Shown here piece after piece: positions 1 to 9,189 of a stretch of 64,000 nt of DNA. The stretch's first letter is position 1. Each line of letters opens with the position of its first letter. This stretch comes from Desulfitobacterium_A nosdiversum (GTDB taxonomy: Bacteria; Bacillota; Desulfitobacteriia; Desulfitobacteriales; Desulfitobacteriaceae). The notes beneath the pieces were generated by a model. That model made no database searches, had not been told where the DNA came from, and saw only the letters and a program-made list of their open reading frames with translations. The translations under genes and the position numbers were made by a program. The stretch lies in contig NZ_CP172056.1 in assembly GCF_049860565.1 (NCBI RefSeq), forward strand, positions 4,195,801-4,259,800, in the 5' to 3' direction.

Positions 1-35
1 ATCCAGTCGTCTTCATCTTTTCCTTATTCTTCTCG

Positions 36-899
36 TCATCTCATATCTATTTCCGTATAGTAAGCAATGCCGATTGCTCCCGGACCTACATGCAATCCAA
101 TAACAGGCCCAATATCTACGATGTCGATCTTTTGACTTACGTTGAGCTTCTCCTTAATCATCGCCGCAAATTCTTTGGCCTCGTCAATGCAGTTGATATG
201 ATGAATAACAACCTCACCTAATCCATGCTGGCTGATATCTTCCATAAATTTTTGGATCATAGCCTTTACCGCATTACCTTTACTTCTCACCTTCATCAAA
301 ACGGTAGTCTTGCCATTTTCCACCGTCAAAATCGGAATGATTTTAAACAGGTTTCCGATCAACGCACTTGCTCCTCCGATTCGTCCGCCTTTTTTTAAGT
401 AGTCAAGGTTCTCAGGTATGAATAAGAATCGGCTTCTTTTGATGTTTTCCAGCGCTGCCTTCTCAACCTGCTTGAGTGTCATTCCCACCTTTGCGGCTCT
501 GGCTGCCTGAAGGACAGCAAAACCCAACTGCATACAGTTCGACCCTGAATCAACGATTGCAATTCTTGCATCGTTGTATTTCTCTAAAAGCATCTTTTTA
601 ACAAGCTGGGCGGTCGAGAACGTACCACTCATTTCTGAAGATAAAAGAACACAGCAAAGTTGGTCGCCTTTTTCAACGACACTTCTCATGGCATTTTCCA
701 AATCACCCACAGGAGGCTGCGAAGACGTTGGTATTCCTTTATCAGCCATCATTTGATAAAAACTCTCATTATCGATATCAGTTTCCTTGATGCAGTCATC
801 CCCAAAGGAAATTCCTAGGGATACGGCTTGAATGTCCAGCTCTTTTCTGACTTGTTCGTCTATGTAGCTGGTACTATCCGTCAAAATTTTTACAGCCAT
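36..899 (-). CDS. DegV family fatty-acid-binding protein
   Basis: This 287-residue protein matches the DegV family, soluble proteins that hold a fatty acid and in several Firmicutes (as FakB) present it to a fatty acid kinase. The N-terminal ILTDSTSYI stretch, a central SSEMSGTFSTA motif and the C-terminal HVGPGAIGIAYY motif are family hallmarks. The ATG at 899 is chosen over two upstream in-frame ATGs (to 917) because GAGG lies five bases before it. It is the first gene of the window, minus strand, with no linked kinase visible. Family assignment is firm; the ligand is inferred. Confidence 0.93.
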   Translation of the reverse strand: MAVKILTDSTSYIDEQVRKELDIQAVSLGISFGDDCIKETDIDNESFYQMMADKGIPTSSQPPVGDLENAMRSVVEKGDQLCCVLLSSEMSGTFSTAQLVKKMLLEKYNDARIAIVDSGSNCMQLGFAVLQAARAAKVGMTLKQVEKAALENIKRSRFLFIPENLDYLKKGGRIGGASALIGNLFKIIPILTVENGKTTVLMKVRSKGNAVKAMIQKFMEDISQHGLGEVVIHHINCIDEAKEFAAMIKEKLNVSQKIDIVDIGPVIGLHVGPGAIGIAYYTEIDMR

Positions 900-1037
900 G
901 CTTTCCTCTTTCATCATATAAAATCAAAGACTCACAGGCAATGTGACATCCCATGAATCTTTTCTTTTAAGGCAAACAATCAATAATTATTATTTATTAT
1001 ACCTGAATTTCGACATTGTTAATACTTATTTTTAAAA

Positions 1038-1676
1038 TCAAACACCCTTCCTAAACTGAGCAAACTTGATTTTAACCCCCTGCTCGCAGAACTTCTCTTC
1101 GTACTCTGTCTTGATATTTCCCTTGAAATCGCTCCGATGCAAATCAGTCGTTTTATAAACGTCCTCAAACCCTTCCGCTTGAAAATACTCAAGGCTGTCG
1201 GCGAAGAGCGGAGCATCATCTGTCTTAAACCAGATTTCCCCTTTATTTTTTAAGAAAGTTTTATAGGCTTTTAAAAAATTCGGATGGGTTAATCTTCGTT
1301 TATGATGGCGTTTATTCGGCCAAGGGTTACAGAAGTTAATGTAGATTTTCTCAACTTCATCCCAACCGAAAACATCGGCAATCTTCTCGATGTACATAGG
1401 AATCATCTTTACATTATCAAGGTCTCTTTCATTCACCTTTCTCAGGACATAAACTAAAAGTTCCGGATGAATATCAACCGCAATATAGTTAATCTTTGGA
1501 TTTCTTTCTGCCAGCTGGGCAATAAAGCTTCCTCTCCCACAACCCAGCTCAACATGGATGGGGTACTCGTTGCCAAAGACGTCTTGCCACTTTTCTTTAT
1601 GCTCAAGAGGGTTAAAAACGACCTTATGATCTTTTTCAAGTTCGGGTTTAGCCCATTCCTTTTTTCTTAGCCGCAT
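1038..1676 (-). CDS. trmB: tRNA (guanine-N7)-methyltransferase TrmB
   Basis: TrmB uses S-adenosylmethionine to methylate N7 of G46 in the variable loop of tRNAs. The 212 residues have the usual family length. The SAM-binding motif VELGCGRGSFI lies near residue 43, and INFCNPWPNKRHHKRRL near residue 112 is the characteristic catalytic/tRNA-binding stretch. The ATG at 1676 has AAGGAG seven bases upstream. It stands alone on the minus strand between degV and a UvrC-like gene, with no obvious operon partner. Confidence 0.96.
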   Translation of the reverse strand: MRLRKKEWAKPELEKDHKVVFNPLEHKEKWQDVFGNEYPIHVELGCGRGSFIAQLAERNPKINYIAVDIHPELLVYVLRKVNERDLDNVKMIPMYIEKIADVFGWDEVEKIYINFCNPWPNKRHHKRRLTHPNFLKAYKTFLKNKGEIWFKTDDAPLFADSLEYFQAEGFEDVYKTTDLHRSDFKGNIKTEYEEKFCEQGVKIKFAQFRKGV

Positions 1677-1744
1677 CTTATGTCTCCTTCTCCAGTCAAT
1701 CGATATAAGTCTACCAAGAATCGATAAAAGTGAGAAGGTCCAAT

Positions 1745-2818
1745 TTAAAGCATTATCTTTGTAATGAGATTGTCTAGCCTTATTTCATTATTCAACCAGG
1801 TAGATGGAATCCAAAAACTCATGATCCTTTTTCGATTCTTTTTTAGATACGAGTAAATAATTTGTGCCTCATCAATATCATACTGTGTCAATTGACGATG
1901 GTCTTTTTTCGCTGAGACAAACGTATCGTTGATGATCTGAATTAGATGCCTTCTCGACTCTATGCTATCGACTGCCGCCCCATTAAATTTCTCTTGATAA
2001 AGCAGCCTGTTTCCTTTGATTAGGAACAACTTTGCATAGACAGTATTCATAAATTCAACGGCTAAGATATTTCTATTTTTTCGGGAGGATTGAACTAAAT
2101 TCTGCTTGCTTAGAACATGACTAAGTCCCAAGTAATACTCTTTATAGCGGGCTGCCTTTTCAAAATCAAGATGTTCAATCGCTGAATTGAGTTTTATACG
2201 AAGTTCTTGAATGGGAAACCGATCATTCCCGTTTAAAAACTTCTGAAGGTTTTCGATCTGAACCCTGTACTTCTCAGAACTGATCTGACCCGTACAAACC
2301 CCTAGACACGTACCCAAGTCTCGAAATAAACAACCATTGGGTTTCTTAACCAATCCCGGGCTTGGACATTTTCGGAGCAAATAAAAATCATTTAAATAAT
2401 GTACCGCACTCTCCACACCGTGTAAGCTTGTAAAAGGGCCAAAATATACTGCATCATCATCGGATTTGTCATTGACAATCATCAATTTAGGGTACTCTTC
2501 GTTCGGTACTTTAAGATAACTATACTTTTGATAATTCTTCATCTGTCGGTTATATCGGGGCTGCAGCTCCTTAATCAGACGACATTCTTCGAGAAATGCT
2601 TCCAATTCCGTATCTTTAACCCGATAATGAAACGTATGGATATTATCAATCATTTCAGCAACTTTGGGCTCTCTGTCCTTCTTGTCATAGAAATACTGAG
2701 ACACCCTAAGCTTAAGATTTTTCGCTTTTCCGACATAGATAATATTCCCCAATGAATCTTCCATTAGATAAACGCCAGGTCTTTGCGGAAGTTGTTTCAA
2801 TTTTTCCTTGATAAGCAT
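1745..2818 (-). CDS. Short UvrC-like GIY-YIG nuclease
   Basis: At 357 residues this resembles the N-terminal half of UvrC, the incision subunit of nucleotide excision repair. Residues 12-90 hold a GIY-YIG nuclease domain (RPGVYLMED, then IIYVGKAKNLKLRV), followed by a Cys-containing linker (CPSPG, GCLFRDLGTCLGVCTGQ) and a UVR/UvrB-binding-like segment near residues 205-230 (IKLNSAIEHLDFEKAARYKE). The second catalytic half (RNase H-like domain and helix-hairpin-helix) is absent. The reading frame is intact with AAGGTG before the ATG, so it is probably a natural short paralogue resembling Cho-type nucleases rather than a fresh truncation. Confidence 0.85.
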   Translation of the reverse strand: MLIKEKLKQLPQRPGVYLMEDSLGNIIYVGKAKNLKLRVSQYFYDKKDREPKVAEMIDNIHTFHYRVKDTELEAFLEECRLIKELQPRYNRQMKNYQKYSYLKVPNEEYPKLMIVNDKSDDDAVYFGPFTSLHGVESAVHYLNDFYLLRKCPSPGLVKKPNGCLFRDLGTCLGVCTGQISSEKYRVQIENLQKFLNGNDRFPIQELRIKLNSAIEHLDFEKAARYKEYYLGLSHVLSKQNLVQSSRKNRNILAVEFMNTVYAKLFLIKGNRLLYQEKFNGAAVDSIESRRHLIQIINDTFVSAKKDHRQLTQYDIDEAQIIYSYLKKNRKRIMSFWIPSTWLNNEIRLDNLITKIML

Positions 2819-2836
2819 ATTATCACCTTAAGCTCG

Positions 2837-3046
2837 TCATTCATCTTCAACAAGCCTTGCAACGTCCCTACCGCATTTTTTACATTTACCCTTAAGCAAG
2901 ATGCCCAAATCATCATCATGCAAAGTGTACTCAACAATGGTAGTCATTCCACAAGCGGAGCAGAATACATTATTTACAAGGAGTTGCTGCGTATCTCGTG
3001 ATAGCTTCGCCCATTTTTGAGCTGCCCGAAAATCGATTATTGACAT
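2837..3046 (-). CDS. Small zinc-ribbon protein of unknown function
   Basis: This 69-residue protein carries two Cys pairs, CSAC near residue 28 and CKKC near residue 53, spaced like a zinc ribbon. No larger family was recognised. The ATG at 3046 is preferred over an upstream TTG (3067) because GAGGTG sits six bases before it. It ends 18 bp before the UvrC-like gene starts and follows the CCG-domain gene by about 45 bp, so the three minus-strand genes may be co-transcribed. A nucleic-acid or metal-binding role is only an inference from the Cys pairs. Confidence 0.6.
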   Translation of the reverse strand: MSIIDFRAAQKWAKLSRDTQQLLVNNVFCSACGMTTIVEYTLHDDDLGILLKGKCKKCGRDVARLVEDE

Positions 3047-3090
3047 TTTATCCACCTCTTTTTGCAAATTTTAATCATGTAATGCCTCAA

Positions 3091-3744
3091 TCAATGCTCA
3101 TCTATGAATTTTTGTAATTGATTGTGCCATTCATCCGGCTCAAATGTGCCAATTCCCGTTTCCTCTCCAAACAATAGATCAATCATATAGCGCGGCTTCT
3201 TCCCACCTATATACATGGCTTTGATACAGGAAACACAGTAGATCACTACATCAGCACAAGGCATTTCATTGGAGCGTTTTTTCATCTGTTCCTTGACCTT
3301 CTCGATTGGCAAAGTACCGTAAAAGCTGTCCCCACAGCAGGTTGCCTTTGTACGCGTATTACTCGGTTCAATCAATTTTATATTCATTCGTTCAAGAAGT
3401 TTTCTTATTGCAGAATGAACCCTTTCCTCCGTGCGTGTAGGACAGGCATCGTGTATAGACATTTCCATGCCCTTATAGTCAGGGAATGGAAATGTTTTGC
3501 TTTCAGCTAATATCTCCCAAAGGGACTGGGTAGATATCCCATCATAAAGCTCCCTATATCGCTTGTCACAGCCCGCACAGGTGTTAATGACTTGAGTACC
3601 CTTTTCCAAATGAGGATCATGTCGGCAGCAAATCCGGTGTTCAGGAATATCCCCTAGATTCCTGTTCAAAAAATCCAACACTTTTTCAGCAAGCTGCGGC
3701 TTATATATTAAAAGCGCACAGCCAGGTGCATAAACTTGTTTCAC
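3091..3744 (-). CDS. CCG-domain (heterodisulfide reductase/LutA-like) Fe-S protein
   Basis: These 217 residues hold paired cysteine motifs of the CCG domain family, which binds a non-cubane 4Fe-4S cluster in heterodisulfide reductase subunit B and relatives. Visible motifs are YAPGCAL at the start, RICCRHDPH near 38, NTCAGCDKRY near 54, HDACPTR near 98, ATCCGDSFYG near 134 and YCVSCIKAMY near 169. It starts at GTG 3744 with GGAGG upstream. No HdrA or HdrC partner lies nearby, so the redox partner is unknown. Confidence 0.82.
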   Translation of the reverse strand: MKQVYAPGCALLIYKPQLAEKVLDFLNRNLGDIPEHRICCRHDPHLEKGTQVINTCAGCDKRYRELYDGISTQSLWEILAESKTFPFPDYKGMEMSIHDACPTRTEERVHSAIRKLLERMNIKLIEPSNTRTKATCCGDSFYGTLPIEKVKEQMKKRSNEMPCADVVIYCVSCIKAMYIGGKKPRYMIDLLFGEETGIGTFEPDEWHNQLQKFIDEH

Positions 3745-3984
3745 TATGAATTCCTCCGACAGTCTTCTTTAACGGGTATAATAATACCACATTTTTTATC
3801 TTCTATTATAATATCATTTGCAGATCTGTTTATCTAAAGCATTTCTTAAGGTTATAGGTATAAAATATTCTTGGATTTAATTCGTCATTCAAAGAACTAC
3901 GTAAACCTGTCTCTTTCAAGGGATCAAGTTTATAATGAAACCTAAGAGGTTAAAAATATATCTTAAATGTTTAAAGGAGTAGTT

Positions 3985-4902
3985 ATGCAACAGCCTGCCG
4001 TCTTGGAACTAACCCATTTAAGAAAAACAATTAAAGGTAAAGAAATCATCAAAGGCATTGATTTAACCCTTTATCCCTCTCAAATTTTCGGTTTCCTTGG
4101 CCCCAATGGTGCAGGGAAAACGACGACGATTCGCATGATTGTCGGCTTGATCAAACCAACGGAAGGTTCGGTAAAAATCTGCGGCTATTCGGTAGCCCAC
4201 GATTTTGTCAACGCCATGTCGAATGTGGGCTGCATTATCGAAAGCCCGGATATGTATAAATACTTAACAGGTATGGAAAATTTACAGCAATATGCAGCTA
4301 TGAATAGAACGATTACTCCGCAGCGGATCGAGGACGTTGTGGAAATGGTCGGACTCCAGAACCGTGTTAAAGATAAGGTAAGCGCCTATTCCTTAGGTAT
4401 GCGCCAGCGCTTAGGGATTGCCCAAGCCATTCTTTCGGGACCCAAGCTTCTCATCCTGGATGAACCGACGAATGGGCTTGACCCCGCAGGGATTACAGAA
4501 TTCAGAAACCTTATTCGTACCTTGGCTTATGAAGAAGGAATGACCGTCTTCATATCCAGTCATTTACTCCTCGAAATTCAACAAATGTGTGATGTGGTCT
4601 CCATCATTAAACAAGGAAACGTCATTAAAACAGCCAATGTACAGGATATCCTGCATGATGATCGGATCGAATGGCAGCTCGATAATCCTGAAAAAGCGAT
4701 CGCACTTCTAGCGAAGCATTGGAGTATCGAAGGGGTTCAACTGAAGAAGAATACGATCAGTGCCCGACTCAACCAAAACTCGCTGGAAAAAATCAATGCC
4801 TGTTTTATTCAAGAGGGCCTCGCACTCTCCTATTGTACTTCAAAGCAAAGCACATTAGAGGACCTATTCTTAGACCTGACGGAGGGTGATCAAATTGTTT
4901 AA
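3985..4902 (+). CDS. ABC transporter ATP-binding protein
   Basis: The 305-residue nucleotide-binding subunit has Walker A GPNGAGKTT near residue 41, signature region SLGMRQRLGIAQ near 138, Walker B LLILDEPTNGLDP near 158 and a switch-region SSHLL. The C-terminal tail of about 90 residues resembles BcrA/NatA-type exporters. ATG 3985 is chosen over ATG 3967 because AAAGGAG (3973-3979) precedes it. The stop overlaps the start of the permease gene, indicating tight translational coupling. It probably powers export of a peptide, antibiotic or lipid; the substrate is unknown. Confidence 0.93.
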   Translation: MQQPAVLELTHLRKTIKGKEIIKGIDLTLYPSQIFGFLGPNGAGKTTTIRMIVGLIKPTEGSVKICGYSVAHDFVNAMSNVGCIIESPDMYKYLTGMENLQQYAAMNRTITPQRIEDVVEMVGLQNRVKDKVSAYSLGMRQRLGIAQAILSGPKLLILDEPTNGLDPAGITEFRNLIRTLAYEEGMTVFISSHLLLEIQQMCDVVSIIKQGNVIKTANVQDILHDDRIEWQLDNPEKAIALLAKHWSIEGVQLKKNTISARLNQNSLEKINACFIQEGLALSYCTSKQSTLEDLFLDLTEGDQIV

Positions 4903-5899
4903 TCTCATTGAAAACGAAATCATTAAAATGATTTCCAAAAAGCGGCTCTTGTTTGTTTTCGCTATTTTAGTTATTCTGATCTCGGTCTTTGCCTATGGGC
5001 AAAACAAAACGATGGAAAGAACCAAGGCCCAGCTTTCGCAGCGCATGGGGATTACGGCAACAGACGACTGGCAAAAGCTTGCGGATCAGCAGTTAATCGA
5101 TATGAAAAATCGGCTGGACAGTCCTTCAGCCGATGATAAAGGCAAAGCTTCACTCCGTGTAAGAATGGAGCAGCTTCAATATAACCTGGACCATAATATC
5201 AACCCGCTGGAGCAGTCCTCAGCAAAATTTACGACCAAATTCATGGAACAGGCGATCTTCTTATTTCTTCCTCTTTTGATTATCATGTTAGCTGCCGATA
5301 TGGTTTCCGGTGAATCCTCAAGCGGGACGATTAAACTCCTCCTTGTCCGCAACGTCCCACGATGGAAGATTCTCCTGAGCAAATATTTAACCCTAATCAT
5401 CCTGGAAGTTGTTGTTGTTCTCTTATCGTTTGTCCTCTCAGCCATAATCTCCGGATTTTTCTTTGGATTCGGGGGATGGCAGGTTCCAGTGGCAACAGGA
5501 TTTCAAGTCGTTACAGGGAAACTCGACTCCTCCGGCGTCTTTAACGTTCCCCAATGGCAATACGCCTTGATGATTTATTCATTAGCTTTCTTTGTCGCCT
5601 TTGTAATCGGCAGTATTTCCTTTATGATCTCGATCCTCGTCAAAAGTACGGCTGCTTCCATTGGGATTATCATGTCGACCCTTATTGCAGGTAATTTTAT
5701 CACTTATTTTCTTTCAGACTGGCCGATCACACGCTATCTATTCATGGTCAACCTGCGTCTGACCGATTATTTATCCAGCTCCGTCCAGCCGATTGACGGA
5801 ATGAATATGCTTTTCTCCGTTACCGTTCTTTTAGGATGGGCTATCGCCGCGACCGTTGTTAGTTTTACCTATTTCACAAAACAAGACATCCTTGTTTAA
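4895..5899 (+). CDS. ABC-2 type transporter permease
   Basis: This 334-residue integral membrane protein has about six hydrophobic segments: one near the N-terminus, a long extracytoplasmic region (residues 30-110, rich in Gln and Lys), then five helices. It fits ABC-2 permeases of BcrB/NatB type. The start is judged to be TTG 4895, eight bases after GGAGGG; an in-frame GTG at 4886 overlaps that ribosome site. It overlaps the upstream ATPase stop and precedes the SGNH hydrolase by 14 bp, forming a three-gene operon. Confidence 0.88.
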   Translation: MFNLIENEIIKMISKKRLLFVFAILVILISVFAYGQNKTMERTKAQLSQRMGITATDDWQKLADQQLIDMKNRLDSPSADDKGKASLRVRMEQLQYNLDHNINPLEQSSAKFTTKFMEQAIFLFLPLLIIMLAADMVSGESSSGTIKLLLVRNVPRWKILLSKYLTLIILEVVVVLLSFVLSAIISGFFFGFGGWQVPVATGFQVVTGKLDSSGVFNVPQWQYALMIYSLAFFVAFVIGSISFMISILVKSTAASIGIIMSTLIAGNFITYFLSDWPITRYLFMVNLRLTDYLSSSVQPIDGMNMLFSVTVLLGWAIAATVVSFTYFTKQDILV

Positions 5900-5913
5900 G
5901 GAGAATGACCTTT

Positions 5914-6723
5914 ATGAAAAAAACATTGACCTATACTTTCCTTTCTTTGGCTTTCCTGGGCATTATCGTCCTATCCGTGGGCTTCTATCAGGCGCTCCGT
6001 GCGACAGCTCCCCATAATTCTCAATCGACATCAGCCTTAGCCTCCTCTTCCGCTGAAGCGGTTCCTGCTCAAGCCTCAGCCAAGAAGTCCAACACGTTAA
6101 ATGTACTCATCATCGGAGATTCGATTGCTAAGGGAACAGGAGACGAGAAGAATAAAGGGTTTACCGGCAATCTCACGGATTCTTTTAAAAACAGCACCTC
6201 AAAACAAATTTACATCAATAATTTAGGAATCGACGGTCTGGAAAGCTCCGGTTTACTTCAACAGCTCCAAAGCAAAAAATGGGATCAATCCGTCGCTGAC
6301 TCCGATCTAATCCTTATCTCTATCGGCGGCAATGACCTCCGAAGTATCCTTACGCTGAATGGACTGGCACAACAAGATGCCTTTCAGGAAAAACGGGACA
6401 GTTATATGAACAATCTAAAACAGTCCCTCCAGCTCTTACGAAACGCCAACTCGAAGGCCGAGATTGTTTTTCTCGGACTTTATAACCCTTACGAAAAATT
6501 AACTGGCTCTGAAGCCCAAGGCTTTTTAGAGGAATGGAACTATAAGAGCCAACAGCTGATTGAAAGCGACGGCAAAGCCCTTTTTATCCCGACTTATGAT
6601 CTCATCAAATATAACATCGGCCGTTATATCGCCCAAGACGACCTGCACCCGAATGCTTCGGGTTATCAAGCGATCTCTAACCGGATCAGTCAATCCGTTG
6701 GACCGATCATCTCCGGATCTTAG
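5914..6723 (+). CDS. Secreted/membrane-anchored SGNH (GDSL-type) hydrolase
   Basis: The 269-residue protein begins with a signal-anchor helix (residues 5-25), a Ser/Ala-rich linker, and then a GDSL-type esterase/lipase domain. Block I is IIGDSIAKG with the nucleophile Ser, block III is SIGGNDLRS, and block V DDLHPN supplies the catalytic Asp and His. ATG 5914 is ten bases after AAGGAG; an upstream ATG at 5905 is too close to that site. As the last gene of the ABC operon it may act on a cell-wall or lipid substrate outside the membrane. The substrate is unknown. Confidence 0.88.
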   Translation: MKKTLTYTFLSLAFLGIIVLSVGFYQALRATAPHNSQSTSALASSSAEAVPAQASAKKSNTLNVLIIGDSIAKGTGDEKNKGFTGNLTDSFKNSTSKQIYINNLGIDGLESSGLLQQLQSKKWDQSVADSDLILISIGGNDLRSILTLNGLAQQDAFQEKRDSYMNNLKQSLQLLRNANSKAEIVFLGLYNPYEKLTGSEAQGFLEEWNYKSQQLIESDGKALFIPTYDLIKYNIGRYIAQDDLHPNASGYQAISNRISQSVGPIISGS

Positions 6724-6759
6724 GTAAAAATCCGCTTCACAATAAGATGAAATTAATTT

Positions 6760-6787
6760 AGGCATGCCTATGAAGGCATGCCTTTTT
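6760..6787 (+). terminator. Rho-independent terminator after the ABC/SGNH operon
   Basis: A 9-bp perfect stem, AGGCATGCC with GGCATGCCT, closes a short loop and is followed by five T residues. It lies 37 bp after the hydrolase stop and can also serve the convergent azoreductase gene. Confidence 0.85.
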
Positions 6788-6808
6788 AGTTTTAGGTATT
6801 CATTTTAA

Positions 6809-7444
6809 TCAGAATTCTTTAGCCACCTGAACACCCCTTTGAAGAGCCTTTGATTTAATCGCTTCTGCCTGGGTAGGATCTTGAGCCGTCCCCTCAATAA
6901 TAATCGATTCAATTGACGGAATTCCGAGGAAGGTAAGCAATGCCCGGATATATTTATCTCCAAATTCAAAATCTCGAGTCGGCCCCTCTGAATAAACACC
7001 GCCTCTGGATTGTATGTGCAGAGCCTTTTTATGGGTAAGCAAACCTACAGGGCCTGACTCCGTATATTTAAAGGTTCTTCCCGCTATACAAATCGTATCT
7101 AAATAGGCTTTCATTTTCGGCGGAATGCTCAAGTTCCACATTGGAGTTACAAAAACATATTTGTCCGCGTTAACAAATTGATCGCATAAATCGTTAATAC
7201 GCCCCACTTTATTTTGTTCTTCTGTCGTCAATTGCTTAAAATCTCGACCTTGCTGAAGCTTTCCCCATCCATTAAAAACATCCAGATCAATATATGGAAT
7301 TTCAAGTTGGTAAAGGTCAAGCTTAAGGATCTGGTCCCTAAGATTTATCTGTTGATATTCTTTTAGAAACGCGTCACCAACCGACAAACTGTATGAATCC
7401 TCTACTGCTTTTGGGTTAGCCGTAATGTATAAGACTATACTCAT
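6809..7444 (-). CDS. azoR: FMN-dependent NADH-azoreductase / quinone reductase AzoR
   Basis: This 211-residue flavodoxin-like protein matches AzoR, which reduces quinones or azo compounds by two electrons using NADH and bound FMN. The N-terminal YITANPKAVEDSYSL corresponds to the phosphate-binding loop. FVTPMWNLSIPPKMKAYLD is the family's FMN-binding stretch, followed by FKYTESGPVGLL and the IQSRGGVYS loop. ATG 7444 is preceded by AAGGAGG. It is monocistronic. A role in electrophile or quinone stress fits the HxlR/DoxX/pirin genes elsewhere in the window. Confidence 0.93.
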   Translation of the reverse strand: MSIVLYITANPKAVEDSYSLSVGDAFLKEYQQINLRDQILKLDLYQLEIPYIDLDVFNGWGKLQQGRDFKQLTTEEQNKVGRINDLCDQFVNADKYVFVTPMWNLSIPPKMKAYLDTICIAGRTFKYTESGPVGLLTHKKALHIQSRGGVYSEGPTRDFEFGDKYIRALLTFLGIPSIESIIIEGTAQDPTQAEAIKSKALQRGVQVAKEF

Positions 7445-7672
7445 CTTTGATCCTCCTTGACTTAAATTCTATAGTTTAAAAATTTCTTTTAATCCACTAG
7501 ATTTCCAAAGTGTATTGTTCTCTTCTCAAACTAAAGCCATACATAAGTTTTTATTTTTCAGCAAATTATCAGCTAACCATCAGTTGTATCTCAGGAAGCA
7601 CCGATATACTTAAACTCAAGAACTCCGGTAGTTTTAGGTTAAGGAACCAATGGTAATTGAGGAGGAATAAAA

Positions 7673-7864
7673 ATGGCGATAACCACCAAAGGAATAACGC
7701 TCTCCGAATTTGCCAAGGTATTCGCTGATCTAGGCTGTACTGAAGCCTACAATCTCGATGGACGCGGTTCCTCAACAATGTATTTTATCGGCCGAGTCGT
7801 AAACAACCCCCTCAGTAAACAAGAAGAACGTTCCATCAGCGATATTTTGTATATCAACGGATGA
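7673..7864 (+). pseudogene. Remnant of a phosphodiester glycosidase (NAGPA/DUF2233) domain
   Basis: The 63 codons match only the C-terminal end of the phosphodiester glycosidase family: TLSEFAKVFADLGC-like packing helix, then NLDGRGSSTM, where the family normally has NLDGGGSSTM, and ERSISDILYI at the end. The rest of the roughly 250-residue domain is missing upstream. A GAGGAGG site precedes the ATG, so a short peptide could still be translated, but the Gly-to-Arg change and truncation point to decay. It lies 54 bp before the glycosyltransferase gene, suggesting an eroded surface-polysaccharide operon. Confidence 0.65.
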
Positions 7865-7918
7865 TGATTAGGTGATCAAAGAAAGTAAGCTATAAAAAAT
7901 AATTGGGAGGTCGAAGAA

Positions 7919-8995
7919 ATGACGATACTGATTCCTGCCTATGAACCGGATACCCGATTATTAACATTGATTGAGAAAATTAAGGCGGCCTGTAATTTTA
8001 AGATCGTTGTCGTGGACGATGGCAGCGGGGAAGCTTATCGTGGAATTTTCAAGGCTGTCCAAGGTTATGGATGCACAGTGTTAACCCATGAAACCAATCA
8101 AGGCAAAGGCCGCGCCTTGAAGACAGGATTTCAATACGTTAAGGAAACAGGCAAAAGTGAAGGTGTGGTCTGTGCCGATAGTGACGGCCAACATTTGCCC
8201 CAGGATATCCTTAAAATCGCTCAAAGGATTGAAGAGTTAAAAGGTTATATCGTCCTTGGATGCCGACATTTTACCGGCAATGTTCCCCTGCGCAGCCGTT
8301 TTGGGAATTCAGTCACCCGAATGGTCTACACCCTTGCTACGGGTCATCGGATTTATGATACTCAGACAGGATTGCGCGGTTATTCATCAGATATGCTCGA
8401 CTGGCTGTGCGAAGTTCCGGGAGAACGCTTTGAATATGAGATGAATATTCTCCTGGACGCTGACAAGGAAGGCTACTCTTTTAGCCAGGTCGATATCAAT
8501 ACCGTTTACCACGAAAACCACTCTTCACATTTTCGAACGTTTGTCGATTCTGCCAAGGTTTATATTCCCCTGCTTAAATTCAGTGCATCCTCACTGGTGT
8601 CAGGGATCCTCGATTTTTCCCTGTTAATGATCTTCCAATATCTTCAGCTTAGCCTTCTTCTTTCTGTAATCAGTGCGAGAGCATGCAGCTCAGCTTTTAA
8701 TTATTCGGTAAATCGGTCTTTTGTTTTTGCCAAAGGCAATCAGTCTTATAACTCTCAAAATTCGCTGCCAAAATACTTTTCGCTGGTCCTTATCATTATG
8801 GCCTTAAATTATGAGCTGATTCGCTTCATCAATCTCCGCTTGGCTATCCCCGTCTTTTATGCGAAAGTTCTTACCGAATTTATTTTATTCCTCTTGAGTT
8901 ATGTCGTTCAAAAGACCTTCGTATTTAAGCATAAGCAATGGCAAAGCTCTATTAAAAGATGCGTTTTATTAAGTTCTCCGACTTTAAGAGAATAA
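7919..8995 (+). CDS. Family 2 glycosyltransferase fused to a GtrA-like membrane domain
   Basis: Residues 1-215 form a GT-A glycosyltransferase of the dolichyl-phosphate-mannose synthase type: IPAYEPD, VVVDDGSG nucleotide-sugar motif, CADSDGQH metal-binding motif and the TGLRGYSSDML acceptor loop. Residues 225-345 hold about four membrane helices with the GtrA-like NYSVNRSFVF motif. The protein probably charges a lipid carrier with a sugar and flips or retains it at the membrane. ATG 7919 follows GGGAGG. It is 358 residues long and sits just after a degraded phosphodiester glycosidase. Confidence 0.87.
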   Translation: MTILIPAYEPDTRLLTLIEKIKAACNFKIVVVDDGSGEAYRGIFKAVQGYGCTVLTHETNQGKGRALKTGFQYVKETGKSEGVVCADSDGQHLPQDILKIAQRIEELKGYIVLGCRHFTGNVPLRSRFGNSVTRMVYTLATGHRIYDTQTGLRGYSSDMLDWLCEVPGERFEYEMNILLDADKEGYSFSQVDINTVYHENHSSHFRTFVDSAKVYIPLLKFSASSLVSGILDFSLLMIFQYLQLSLLLSVISARACSSAFNYSVNRSFVFAKGNQSYNSQNSLPKYFSLVLIIMALNYELIRFINLRLAIPVFYAKVLTEFILFLLSYVVQKTFVFKHKQWQSSIKRCVLLSSPTLRE

Positions 8996-9140
8996 TAAAT
9001 AAGGAGTATATGAACTTAATTAAACAAACTCAAACTCAATAAACAATTTTCTTGAATGTTTTTGAATTTAATCTATAATGTAATTAATAAGATCATCGTT
9101 TAATAACCTTGAATTAATGTCTTTTGTAAAAATGAACAAA

Positions 9141-9189
9141 AAAAACTCTCGATTTTTGTAATAATCTACAAAACCCGAGAGTTTTTTTA
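9141..9189. terminator. Bidirectional terminator between glycosyltransferase and Fe-S gene
   Basis: ACTCTCG (9145-9151) pairs with CGAGAGT (9175-9181), with an inner TTTTGTA/TACAAAA pairing, and is flanked by A-run and T-run. It separates converging transcripts. Confidence 0.85.
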
